Shown here piece after piece: positions 23,401 through 30,979 of a DNA stretch of 64,000 nucleotides. The first letter of the stretch is position 1. The number at the start of each line of letters is the position of its first letter. The notes below the pieces were generated by a model. It saw only the letters and a list, made by a program, of their open reading frames with translations. It searched no databases and was not told the DNA's origin. Made by a program: the position numbers and the translations under genes. Source of the stretch: Sphaerolaimus hirsutus (taxonomy: Eukaryota; Nematoda; Chromadorea; Monhysterida; Sphaerolaimidae); the NCBI GenBank assembly GCA_964036195.1, contig OZ038455.1, forward strand, positions 2,931,855 to 2,995,854, written 5' to 3'.

Positions 23401-24193
23401 TTTCCTGTCCCCAGGCCAAGTCTACGGGCAACTATTCAGCGCGGCCTTGCGCAAACATGGCATGCTTTGCATCGGCTTGTATCGTCTTCTTGAAGCTGCC
23501 AGATCTGGTGTTAATGACTCCGACACTGGTGCCGGTGTTGACGATGCCCAACTGGTACAGGGGCAAGCTGGTGAAGGCGATGTTGGACAGAGGAGATATG
23601 TGGTTACTAATCCGCCCTATGAGTTGGGATTGTACAGGAGTGATAAGGTGGGCTTTTTGTTTCATTTTTGTTGTTGGGTGGGAGGTTGACAGTTCAGTTA
23701 GTTTTGCAAACAGTTAACATAAATAGTTTGGATGTATTTTGGTATTATGGTAAATTTTTTATATCGCCACTTGTCTAATATGCATTGGATACTGACTGAG
23801 CAACTTCGGTTAAAAAAAACGTTTTGTGGAAAACATCAAAAATTGAACACATTGAACTCATTACCCACATCTATCATGTATCAATACTTCAAACAAAGGT
23901 ACCTTAAACACCCCTGACTCCCCAACCAGGTATTCGTTCTGCAACCATTCGAACAGGGTGTCATCTACGAACCGAAACCACAAGCTCACCACGCAAAGTC
24001 ACATTCACATGTGCACCACCAAAATCAGTATGCCCACCAGAGCAGTTGGCACGCTGCCAGGAGACAACCAGTTGGCATGGAGCCAATGCATGCTGGCTAC
24101 CGTAGTCTACAGAATAAAGTGGCCCCTGGTTTTGGCACTGGCGCGAGAACGGGGGGCCCTGGGTGTGGTTTTGGGGTCCAGTATGGCAGTTGA
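7802..24193 (+). CDS. slo: slowpoke BK channel alpha subunit (large-conductance Ca2+/voltage-gated K+ channel), 24 exons
   Basis: Pore-forming subunit of the plasma-membrane BK channel, opened jointly by depolarisation and internal Ca2+; orthologue of KCNMA1. Exons: 7802-8051, 8248-8443, 8806-8997, 10561-10663, 11373-11484, 12507-12671, 12991-13148, 13540-13631, 14291-14401, 15375-15480, 15882-16072, 16408-16525, 16589-16701, 18160-18315, 18621-18698, 18986-about 19334, 19636-19782, 20209-20433, 20804-21006, 21410-21570, 22425-22555, 22730-22919, 23415-23647, 23930-24193. Order: S0, S1-S4, S5-pore-S6 with filter TVGYGD, RCK1, linker, RCK2 with Ca2+ bowl, tail, TGA. All junctions keep frame and use GT-AG; only the linker (18986-19782) is uncertain. 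Product about 1,350 residues. The frame stays open before the ATG at 7802, so an upstream exon or earlier start is possible. Confidence 0.95.
8806..12671 (+). CDS. slo: slo exons 3-6: voltage-sensor domain S1-S4
   Basis: Exon 3 (8806-8997) encodes [11 protein letters not shown] and S1. Exon 4 (10561-10663) encodes [18 protein letters not shown] (S2). Exon 5 (11373-11484) encodes [20 protein letters not shown] (S2-S3). Exon 6 (12507-12671) encodes the S4 sequence RFLRFLRLM with three conserved arginines, the S4-S5 linker, S5 and LVENSG. The usual Ala between the second and third arginines of S4 is Phe here. Phases between exons are 2-2-0-1-1 and all agree. Confidence 0.93.
9266..10189. mobile_element. 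hAT-type MITE with GCGCCA palindromic core, 8-bp target duplication CACCTAAC
   Basis: CACCTAAC occurs exactly at 9258-9265 and 10190-10197. Ends are TAGTGATGGAAAAGCGCC and the complement CCATCACTA. Both flanks are arrays of GGCGCCAAGGGCGCCATGGCGCC-like palindromes (about 240 bp each side) around a unique 450-bp middle. It lies in slowpoke intron 3. Same family as 49384-50654. Confidence 0.9.
10841..10913 (+). repeat. tRNA-like sequence (degenerate tRNA or SINE head)
   Basis: It has a good D arm (gctcagtcggttagagc, A-box like), a perfect T arm (ccgggttcgagtcccgg, B box) and a mostly paired acceptor stem (ctcctgg with ccagggc). The anticodon region agctcaggcatagtgaaagg cannot form a 5-bp stem with a 7-base loop, so I do not call a working tRNA. 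It lies in slowpoke intron 4. No 3' CCA is encoded, which is normal for a nuclear gene. A tRNA-derived SINE is likely; its 3' end is not defined. Confidence 0.65.
11659..11863. mobile_element. Near-perfect 205-bp palindromic element, 9-bp target duplication AAAATAACG
   Basis: AAAATAACG is at 11650-11658 and 11864-11872. The element is GGCTATTTACACAGGTCCCG inward for about 101 bases, then its complement with only about three mismatches and almost no loop. The 9-bp duplication points to a Mutator-like (MULE) transposase rather than hAT. The few mismatches suggest a recent insertion or arm homogenisation. Confidence 0.85.
11910..12352. mobile_element. TIR element with TTAA target site
   Basis: TIRs run TGCTGCGATTACAGCTCAGG inward for over 100 bp; TTAA lies at 11906-11909 and 12353-12356. 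TTAA duplications are typical of piggyBac-type transposases, but the ends are not CCC, and a TA site with one more terminal base is also possible. Confidence 0.7.
12991..13631 (+). CDS. slo: slo exons 7-8: pore helix, selectivity filter, S6
   Basis: Exon 7 (12991-13148) opens [17 protein letters not shown] and carries the K+ filter TVGYGD at 13071-13088, then the start of S6 to FFILGGL and a consensus gtaagt. Exon 8 (13540-13631) encodes [15 protein letters not shown] and the linker to RCK1. Exon 8 is the one duplicated at 70-161. Confidence 0.96.
14291..16701 (+). CDS. slo: slo exons 9-13: RCK1 Ca2+-sensing domain
   Basis: Exon 9 (14291-14401) begins with the Rossmann-like strand [12 protein letters not shown] and contains HEDRDD, the acidic stretch of the RCK1 Ca2+ site. 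Exons 10 (15375-15480), 11 (15882-16072), 12 (16408-16525) and 13 (16589-16701) encode [57 protein letters not shown] and EMYTE, the last holding the Met equivalent to Met513 of vertebrate BK. Introns vary from 63 bp (after exon 12) to 973 bp (after exon 9). Confidence 0.95.
17069..18117. mobile_element. CGTATTTCC-family MITE with nested foldback
   Basis: Starts CCCTATTTCCTCGATTTA and ends GGAAATACGG. Holds long C runs and the foldback 17130-17758. It ends 43 bp before slowpoke exon 14, so the exon 14 acceptor tract is squeezed between the element and the exon. Confidence 0.7.
17130..17758. mobile_element. Foldback element with CAGGGGCCAGATTTAATACT arms
   Basis: The left arm CAGGGGCCAGATTTAATACT and about 270 further bases recur as the reverse complement ending at 17758. 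The short open frames in it are the two arms read in different frames and are not genes. Nested in 17069-18117. Confidence 0.75.
18160..19782 (+). CDS. slo: slo exons 14-17: end of RCK1 and the variable RCK1-RCK2 linker
   Basis: Exon 14 (18160-18315) encodes [19 protein letters not shown] and [12 protein letters not shown]. Exon 15 (18621-18698) is a Cys-rich stretch like the fly and human YCKACH segment. Exon 16 (from 18986) is a Pro/Gln/His-rich linker ending LQPGV. Exon 17 encodes [17 protein letters not shown], the conserved re-entry to RCK2, ending at 19782. Between 16 and 17 a TIR element (19274-19647) lies inside coding sequence. The only phase-matching junction that I find uses a donor at 19335 and an acceptor at 19635, both in the element; the donors at 19270, 19288 and 19300 leave a frame error. 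Confidence 0.7.
19274..19647. mobile_element. CACTYCCAG TIR element inside slo linker coding sequence (introner-like, copy 1)
   Basis: Left end CATTCCCGGACACTGCAAAA and right end complement of CACTCCCAGACTCTGTAAAA. The interior is made of aaaatgtc / gacatttt sub-repeats (tgtaaaatgtcaaatg, gggcattttaca), so the whole folds on itself. It separates the open frame ending LQPGV from the open frame starting PPGTGARQQ. The right end supplies the acceptor tttttacag at 19635. A relative of 182 bp lies at 54223-54404 in the second gene. No clear target duplication was readable. Confidence 0.7.
20209..22919 (+). CDS. slo: slo exons 18-22: RCK2 domain with Ca2+ bowl
   Basis: Exon 18 (20209-20433) encodes [19 protein letters not shown]. 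Exon 19 (20804-21006) encodes [20 protein letters not shown] and [16 protein letters not shown]. Exon 20 (21410-21570) is a Gly/Ala/Pro-rich insert ending PMITEL. Exon 21 (22425-22555) holds the Ca2+ bowl [18 protein letters not shown]; the two Asp residues that bind Ca2+ by side chain are present, while the usual DQ ahead of the Asp run is EN. Exon 22 (22730-22919) encodes [20 protein letters not shown]. Confidence 0.95.
21798..22251. mobile_element. CGTATTTCC-family MITE in slo intron 20
   Basis: Starts CCGTATTTCCTCGAAATA and ends TATTTCGAGGAAATACGG between TA dinucleotides. Contains several copies of its own end (GGGGGGTATTTCGAGGGG) internally and long G runs. Closely related in its middle (gtacgaaattg, acgtacgcagacgtcg) to 56871-57329. 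Confidence 0.85.
23415..24193 (+). CDS. slo: slo exons 23-24: RCK2 end and C-terminal tail
   Basis: Exon 23 (23415-23647) encodes [17 protein letters not shown], a Gly/Asp-rich insert, and [14 protein letters not shown]. Exon 24 (23930-24193) starts [17 protein letters not shown], then a His/Gln- and Gly-rich tail of about 70 residues ending at TGA 24191-24193. No AATAAA is evident in the first 160 bp after the stop. Confidence 0.93.
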
Positions 24194-24357
24194 GTATTTG
24201 AGAAAGTGGTGTTTTCTGGGTGGATGGAGATTTATTTTTGTGCATCATTGGGATGATTTTTTTGTGGAAATTGAGAGTGATATCCTTTAGTAATATATCA
24301 GAGGACTTGTTATCAATTATGTGTAAGTAAAGATATTTTCATGTATGTAAATACCTA

Positions 24358-25806
24358 CCATATTTCCTCAAAATACCTCCAGGGGATATTTCACCAGCTA
24401 ATTTTGCAGGGGGTTCAAGGGGGGGGGGGGGTTATTCCGGGATGGGCCTATTATTTCATCAGTAATTTTAGGAAGTTGCACATGCTTCATGTAGAGAAAT
24501 CCAGGGGTCTCGAATGGGGGGGGTTGGGGGGGGGGGGTTACCCCCCCCCAAACCGCCCAGCTATCTATCTATCCCGGAGGCTGCTCAGCTATCTATCTAT
24601 CCTGGAGGCAAAATTTTGGGCTACTATCCCCTAAACCCCCCCCCCCAAATCGCCCAGCTATCTACCTATCTGGAGCGATTTTTCAGAAACTATACCCCAA
24701 TTTTCACTCAAAATCGCTATTTTTCATACCTATATATAGATTTTCACCACCAAAATCACTAGTTCATGCGTCTAACTGCCTATTTTCAGCTATTTTAAGT
24801 ACTTTATGCTCTTGTATACCCATTTTGAGCTATTTTACACCTACTTTTAGCGATTTTTCTCCCTTTTCTTCCTTCTATGCCCCGAAAAAGCCTATATACA
24901 GGGGTGGGCATCTTCAGTTACCGCTGGGAAAATGCGATAGATTGAGCTACGGTTGAGCTATCAGAATGAAATTTTAACACAATGGAGTAGACTCCATAGG
25001 ACACCTATTCTGAAGTTTGCAACCCAAACGGCCACATTTTGGGTGAGTTGTGGAACACACGGTTTTTAGTGTAATTTTGTGACTTGGCGTCACCCATAGG
25101 ATAAATCGAGGGTGGCATTTGAGGGGGGGGCATCGGTCGTTGGTGTCGTCCCATTCTGTCGTACATCGGCCGATTTTGATGCCCTTTGAGTATGTTGTGG
25201 TCGCGCCTACTACCAAATTCTTTTTTTACTCGAATAGTCCCCCAGTCCCGAGATAAGGGGGGTGAAGTCACAAAATTACACTAAAAACTGTGTGTTCCAC
25301 AACTCCTCCAAACTGTGGCCGTTTGGGTTGCAAACTTCAGCATAGGTATGTGAACTTCAGCATATGGAGTCTACTCTATTGTGTTAAAATTTCATTGTGA
25401 TAGCTCAACTGTAGCTCAAGCTATCGCGTTTTTCCAGCGGTAACTGAAGATGCCCACCCCTGTATTGAACCACCACAACCCCCCCCAAACCCCCCCCCCC
25501 AACCCCCCCCCAGAAAATTTTTCAGCTATCTATCCCTCCGGAGGAGCGATTTGCTATCTATCCAACCACTCGGAGGGTCAAAATTCAAGATACCCCTGGA
25601 GAAATCGAACAATAAGAGATGTATAAGCATTTGTAGGCATATAGATGTAAGTTTATAGATGTTATAAGGTATAAACCTCGTCCTTATTGACTCAGTCATT
25701 GTTCTTAACTGTATTCTGTTTTATATGGATCACCAACCACAGTTTTGTCATTAATATTCCCTTTGGGAATGGGTAATTCAAGGGGCAATGATTTGAGGAA
25801 ATATGG
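24358..25806. mobile_element. CGTATTTCC-family MITE interrupted by the second CAGGGGTGGGCA element
   Basis: Left end CCATATTTCCTCAAAATA at 24358; right end GAGGAAATATGG at 25795-25806. The interior has tctatctatc microsatellites, C/G runs and the nested element 24899-25462. It lies 165 bp behind the slowpoke stop codon and could fall in its 3' UTR. From 25807 to 26770 I see no gene. Confidence 0.65.
24899..25462. mobile_element. CAGGGGTGGGCA TIR element (copy 2)
   Basis: Same TIRs and interior as 3438-4013, TA on both sides (24897-24898, 25463-25464). The two copies differ at scattered bases and by an indel near 25340. Confidence 0.8.
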
Positions 25807-26773
25807 TAGTAAATAAGTTCAAGAGACCTAATACAGCATGAAGATATGTACAAATAGTCTGTGGAGATGTTTGATTGAAATTAGTCATTGTATCAACAAC
25901 AATATCGCAAGCAATAAGTTGGCTAAAGTTTTTGTGCATTATATAGTTCTATTAAAAATTTACTAAAATGACGATACTCGAATATTTAGTTTTACCATCT
26001 CTTTATGATATAGAGACATCCAGAATACATCATGATTTGGTCAATTGACTTTTTTATAAATAGGCTTATTCAGATTTGTATTTAGAAGTGTATTAGTAAA
26101 TTGTGCTGGGTTCTAGTTGTCTGCCATCTGCATGCTGTCAGTGTGAATCTGGGAAATGTAGGAAATGGTTGCACTCACAAATTCAGGAATTGGCAATTCA
26201 ATGATTTGGTTCATGAGATTGGTCAATGTCAATGAAATGGAGTAAATGATAACTTCATTTACTTTGCTTCAATGCTAATGTGTCCATTTCCCACATCTCA
26301 CATTTGCACAGCCACCTTGAATATTTCTCATGTGATATACTTTTAGAAAAGGATATATTGAGTTCATCATTTTATGTTAATATTATTTCATGCAGTTATG
26401 TTACAAGTGACATATTATTCTGTATACTCAAACACAATTGGAATCTTGCCAAATCTTACAAAATCTCAGCATTGTGCCTTCATTTTATGCAACATTTCTG
26501 CTTCTGTGATCCGAATGGTGATCTCATTTCTGCAATATTTTATAAACCAGTTTGTGTGCAATAAACTTCACTACACGTCCCAAATTTGTTTGTTTCCCAT
26601 GGAATTTCCATGGGTTCAAGAGGGATCTACATAGCATGGGTATAATATTGTTTTCTGGCACTTAAGTCATGCACCAGACTCTAAAGTCCATACTGAACTG
26701 ATGAAGTAATCACTATCACAATAAGTAATAATCACTGATCACAGCAACAAGCATATATATTATTATAACAATG

Positions 26774-27489
26774 TGGCCACACAGACTAGTTTTCATGGTT
26801 CCAAAATGAAAACTGGTTCCTATCCAAATTTAAAGCTTGCTGAGGAGCCAACGGACGACTTTCAAATCCAAAAGTGTTGAATCATGTTGCTAATAAAGTT
26901 ACATACGTGTCGAAAAAGATATTGCGGTATGCGCAGCGCAATGTACAAAGCTGGTATGAAATATACCGTATTACCTCGAAATACCCCCAGGGGGTTTATT
27001 ATTTCGCCAGCAAAATTTGAGGGGGGGATAATTCGAGGGGGGGTTTATTCGAGGGGGGGGTCTATTATTTCGCCAGAAATTTTCGGAAATTCCCCATACG
27101 CGGACGTAGAAAAATCGAACAATTACATTGATGTATATGTGTTTCTACGCATATATAACTGTATATACACAAAAACCCTTCCCTAACGTCACTTAATCAT
27201 CAGTTTTTAGGTGTGTTTTGCATTGTACAGATCACAAACTGCGGTATTTGTCATGTACGTTCACGTTATACTCAATGTTAGGGGGGGTATTTCGAGGGGG
27301 GGGTTATTATTTCCTCAGCCGAAATTTAGGGGGGGGTATTTCGAGGGGGGGTTAATTCAAGGGGGGGTTAATTCGAGGTAATACGGTATGCATACAATTA
27401 TGCGTAGTGTTACTAGTCAGCAAGCTTTGAATTGGGATGGGAACCAGTTTTCATTTTGGAACCATGAAAACTAGTCTGTGTGGCGCCAA
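26774..27489. mobile_element. TIR element with GGCCACACAGACTAG ends
   Basis: The left arm (ggccacacagactagttttc and onward to about 26850) recurs as its complement at about 27420-27489. A CGTATTACC-type MITE (26966-27386) fills its centre. The target duplication is not clear. A partial relative is at 1960-2020. Confidence 0.6.
26966..27386. mobile_element. CGTATTACC-variant MITE
   Basis: Starts CCGTATTACCTCGAAATA, ends GAGGTAATACGG, flanked by TA. The ACC variant of the end is shared with 29093-29532. Confidence 0.8.
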
Positions 27490-27518
27490 TAATAACATAA
27501 ATATAACAAATTATAGCC

Positions 27519-28960
27519 GAGGCAACCAATTCTAAAAGTCGACAAGTCCAAAATATGAAAATTTCAAGTTAGGCCCGGAAACGTCATAGGGGGCTACTCT
27601 AGGGTTCAAACGGGACCAGTTTTTCGGACCAGGACCGGGACCGGGACTAGGTGGTCGGGACCGGGACCGGGACCGGGACTGGCATTTTTCAATTGTCGGG
27701 ACCGGGACCGGGACCGGGACTGGGGCATCCGGACCGGGACCAGGATTTGCTGAACCAGGTACCAGGACCACAGCCCTATTTTGAGCCCTATCGGGACCAA
27801 TAACCATTTGAATGCATATTATCAGAAGTTTCATACGATTTTCACACTTCATTCAATCAAAATTGTCATCAAAAATATAATAAAAGTCACACAATTCAAT
27901 TGAGTCACAAAAAAGGACATAATGCACGAAAATTATGACAGTGAGTATTGATACATAAGCTGGCGCAGTGCTTTCTGAAGGAAAATAAATTTTTCAGCCT
28001 TCTCTGATGTCGAACATGAATGAGAATGTTTGGAACTCACCAAAAAAAACGTCAAAAATTCGTCGAACGGAATGAGAATGCGCCGACTGGCGCAATTTTT
28101 TTCGCATTTTATAAGTATTTAAAAGGCAAAATTTGGATACAGTTCGGTAAATTTTTCTTTTCGGGACCGCTGAAAAATTCCGGGACTGGGACCGGGACCG
28201 GGACTGGGTGGTCGGGACCGGGACCGGGACCGGGACCGGGACTGGCCTTTTTCAATTGTCGGGACCGGGACCGGGACCGGGACTGGGGTGTCGGGACCGG
28301 GACCGGGACCAGGACCGCCCCAGTCCCGACTTTTTGCCGAACCATGTACCGGGACCGCGGTCCCGTTTGAACCCTAGGCTACTCCCGCACATTTTTCATA
28401 ACTTTCAATAAATTTTTTGACCTCACATGCCCATATGGCATAGTGCCAAATTTGACATCTTTGGGGGAAAATGCAAAAAAAATTTGAGCAAGAAGTCAAC
28501 AAGTCCACTTAGTTTTGGGCTAACAGTCGACAAGTCCATCCTCCGCATCCCTTTTTATAGGTAAAAAATGCACGAAATTTGATAAGTTCACTGTGGACAC
28601 CGATTTCTAAACGGCGACAAGTCCATAATTTTCCCATAAGGCAGCTCCATCGTCAGCTCCAGGAACAAAAACGTTCTCGTGTGCAAGAAGTCGACAAGTT
28701 TATTTCCCTCCCCAAAACAGTTTTGCTCTGACCAAATGGAATTTTATGAACACCCCATTTTTCACATATAGGTTGAGATAATGGGCTGAAAATATGAAAC
28801 TTTTTTGTCAACTTATGGTGGAAACTTGATGGAAAGCATGATAGAGCCAAATTAGACATGCACCACAGGCCTGGGATTTTGTGTGAAACTTAAAATGCGA
28901 TTGACTCAAAATCGCATTTTGTGGACTTGTCGACTTTTAGAATTAGACGCCTCAGTTAAA
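27519..28960. mobile_element. TIR element with CTAAAAGTCGACAAGTCC ends
   Basis: Left end gaggcaaccaattctaaaag then tcgacaagtcc; right end is the complement around 28918-28960. Internal copies of gtcgacaagtcca recur at 28498, 28525, 28612 and 28688. Interrupted by the hAT-type MITE 27600-28376. Confidence 0.6.
27600..28376. mobile_element. hAT-type MITE with (GGGACC)n core, 8-bp target duplication GGCTACTC
   Basis: GGCTACTC lies at 27592-27599 and 28377-28384. Ends are TAGGGTTCAAACGGGACC and its complement. Both sides carry (GGGACC)n arrays; the 400-bp centre is unique. Same ends as 5395-5950, where the array unit is GGGATC. Confidence 0.92.
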
Positions 28961-29092
28961 TACGGACAATACAATTCACGCCAATCACAAATAGGTCAAA
29001 AAGAAAATAATTCACTGTTGATATTCAATAGTTTTTCAAAATTTTTGAATAACGATATTCCATATGAAATATAGTCGGTATCCGACATACTA

Positions 29093-29532
29093 CCGTATTA
29101 CCTCGAATTATCCCCCCCTTGAATTAACCCCCCCCCCCCCTCGAATTAACCTCCCCTCAAAATGGGCTGGGGAAATAATAAACCCCCCCCCCTCGAAATA
29201 CCCCCCCCCTTCGGAATGATGTACGTCATGTACATAATAAATACGTCATGTACGCAATGTACATGATGTATATTACTGTTAATTTGCATTGCAGCTACAC
29301 ATAGAGTAGTTTGTGTAGCTATCTACGTTTTTATGTCCAAATATATCCTGTTTGGACACATTTATTACCTAGTTTGGGTACGCAAATGCCTACTATTTAC
29401 TACAATCCTTACGAAAATTTCTGACGAAATAATAAACCCCCCCCTTGAATAAACCCCCCCTCGAATTAACCCCCCCTCAAATTTTGCTGGCGAAATAATA
29501 AACCCCCATGGGGGTATTTCGAGGTAATACGG
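29093..29532. mobile_element. CGTATTACC-variant MITE
   Basis: Starts CCGTATTACCTCGAATTA, ends TATTTCGAGGTAATACGG, TA on each side. Contains C-run sub-repeats and the shared middle motif gcagctacaca. Confidence 0.8.
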
Positions 29533-30008
29533 TATATTCAATACGAAATATTGTCTCAACCCTTATTACCATAAATTCTCTAATAATGCAACTGTCTTAC
29601 TATTGTTTTCAGCACATTTTGGAGGGTCACACTATTTGGAGATGTTGCATTATTGGAGAGTGTCGCATTAGATTTTTTTCTCAAATCATAAACTTCACTG
29701 TCCACATAACTCAAATGTGAGCATGACATTGTAAAGCGATAATCATCGATCTTGCGAGTAACGATGGCAAACCTCCCAGAAAAAAGTATTTAAATTTTTA
29801 AGTGTTTTTTCTAAAATGAATTTTCGAATTTTCAAATTTTTTTTGGCAATTTTCGATTTTTTTTTGAAAAATATTGAATTTGAAGCTTAAAACACAGTAT
29901 TTGGACTGTTTTCATGTTTGGAGCCCCTTTAACCTTAATTTCACTGTAAATGAAGCATGACATGACAGTTTCACTTCACTTTAACATGACAAATGGTAGA
30001 AACACTTA

Positions 30009-30163
30009 CCGTATTTCCTCAAATTACCCCCCAGGGAGTTTATTTTTTCAGAGTGGAAATTTTGAGGGGAGTTAAACGAGGGGTTAATAAATTCATAGTG
30101 CCCATTTTGAGGGGGGTATTTCGAGAGGGGGGTATTGCGAGGGGGTATTTCGAGGAAATACGG
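30009..30163. mobile_element. CGTATTTCC-family MITE, innermost layer
   Basis: 155 bp, starts CCGTATTTCCTCAAATTA and ends GAGGAAATACGG with TA outside. Innermost of three nested insertions. Confidence 0.8.
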
Positions 30164-30289
30164 TATGTGGATCAGTTTGCACCATTTTTGCTTGTGCTGA
30201 ATGCCTTCCAAAAACGTTTGTGTGACTGCCCCTCGGAAGACCAGCGAGCGATTTTTTTGATGTACCGGCATCTGTATCCGCGGAAGTAG
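30164..30289 (+). pseudogene. Possible captured coding fragment inside a hAT-type MITE
   Basis: A 41-codon open stretch reading YVDQFAPFLLVLNAFQKR, then CDCPSEDQRAIFLMYRHL, ending at TAG 30287-30289. Its GC and CpG content and protein-like composition differ from the AT-rich element around it. I do not recognise the parent. It begins right at the edge of the nested MITE, so the 5' part may be displaced. It could equally be a chance frame. Confidence 0.3.
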
Positions 30290-30979
30290 AGTGCCGCGGT
30301 TCTTTCTTGTTTGGGTGGCTCCGTGCACTTCTAAACGGAGCTGATGGGGTCCACCGCTGCGCCACGGACGCCATTTCAATGTTATTTTTAATGGTTTTTT
30401 TTCATTACATGAGACTTTTTCTGACCCACCGCATATCAATTGTCGCTTTATTTAGCACGCTGAACTTAAGACTGCGTTTAGTCGCCTTGAATTACCTGAA
30501 AAATTCGAAAAATATTTTTGAATTTTCGAATTTTCGAATTTTTTAAAAAATAAATCGATTTTTAAGTGTTTTTTCCAGGGGTGAAATAAAAATTCGAAAA
30601 TTATGAAAAAATGTTTTCGAATTTTCGAATCTTTTTTTGCCATCGTTACTTGCGAGCTGCCCGCTGCCTTCTCCGAAGCGCCGAATCCGCGGCTTCCGCA
30701 GGTTGCGACATCATTACGTCGTTTTTTACGTTTTTTTCTTCAGGGGGTCGCATTATTGCAGAGATTATTATTATTATTATTAGATTATTATTTTATACTG
30801 CCCAAGAGTGTCGCACTATTGGAGATGTCGCATTATTGGAGAGCTGTCGCGTTATTAGAGAATTTACGGTACCTCTAAGAGTCTATAATAAAGAAAATCC
30901 GCAGGGACTGGTTATAATTAGGTCGTGATGAAAAAGCGCCAGGAAAAATGGCGCCAGGTGCCAATGGTGCGATGGCGGA

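Larger units (their letters stand above)
29759..30648. mobile_element. hAT-type MITE with TAACGATGGCAAA ends, 8-bp target duplication CTTGCGAG
   Basis: CTTGCGAG at 29751-29758 and 30649-30656. Ends TAACGATGGCAAA and complement, followed inward by attttcgaatttt tracts. The centre carries a CpG-rich open stretch (30164-30289) and a CGTATTTCC-type MITE. Same family as the element at 34754-48211. Confidence 0.9.
29569..30869. mobile_element. TIR element with CCRTAAATTCTCTAATAATG ends, TA target, hosting two further elements
   Basis: Left end CCATAAATTCTCTAATAATG at 29569; right end is the complement ttattagagaatttacgg at 30852-30869, TA outside each. Inner copies of gtcgcattattggag occur on both flanks. 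The hAT-type MITE 29759-30648 is inside, and that one contains 30009-30163. Confidence 0.75.

Noticed and set aside
29981-30439. 152-codon minus-strand open frame
   Set aside because: It spans a nested CGTATTTCC MITE and its host element; no protein-like domain.
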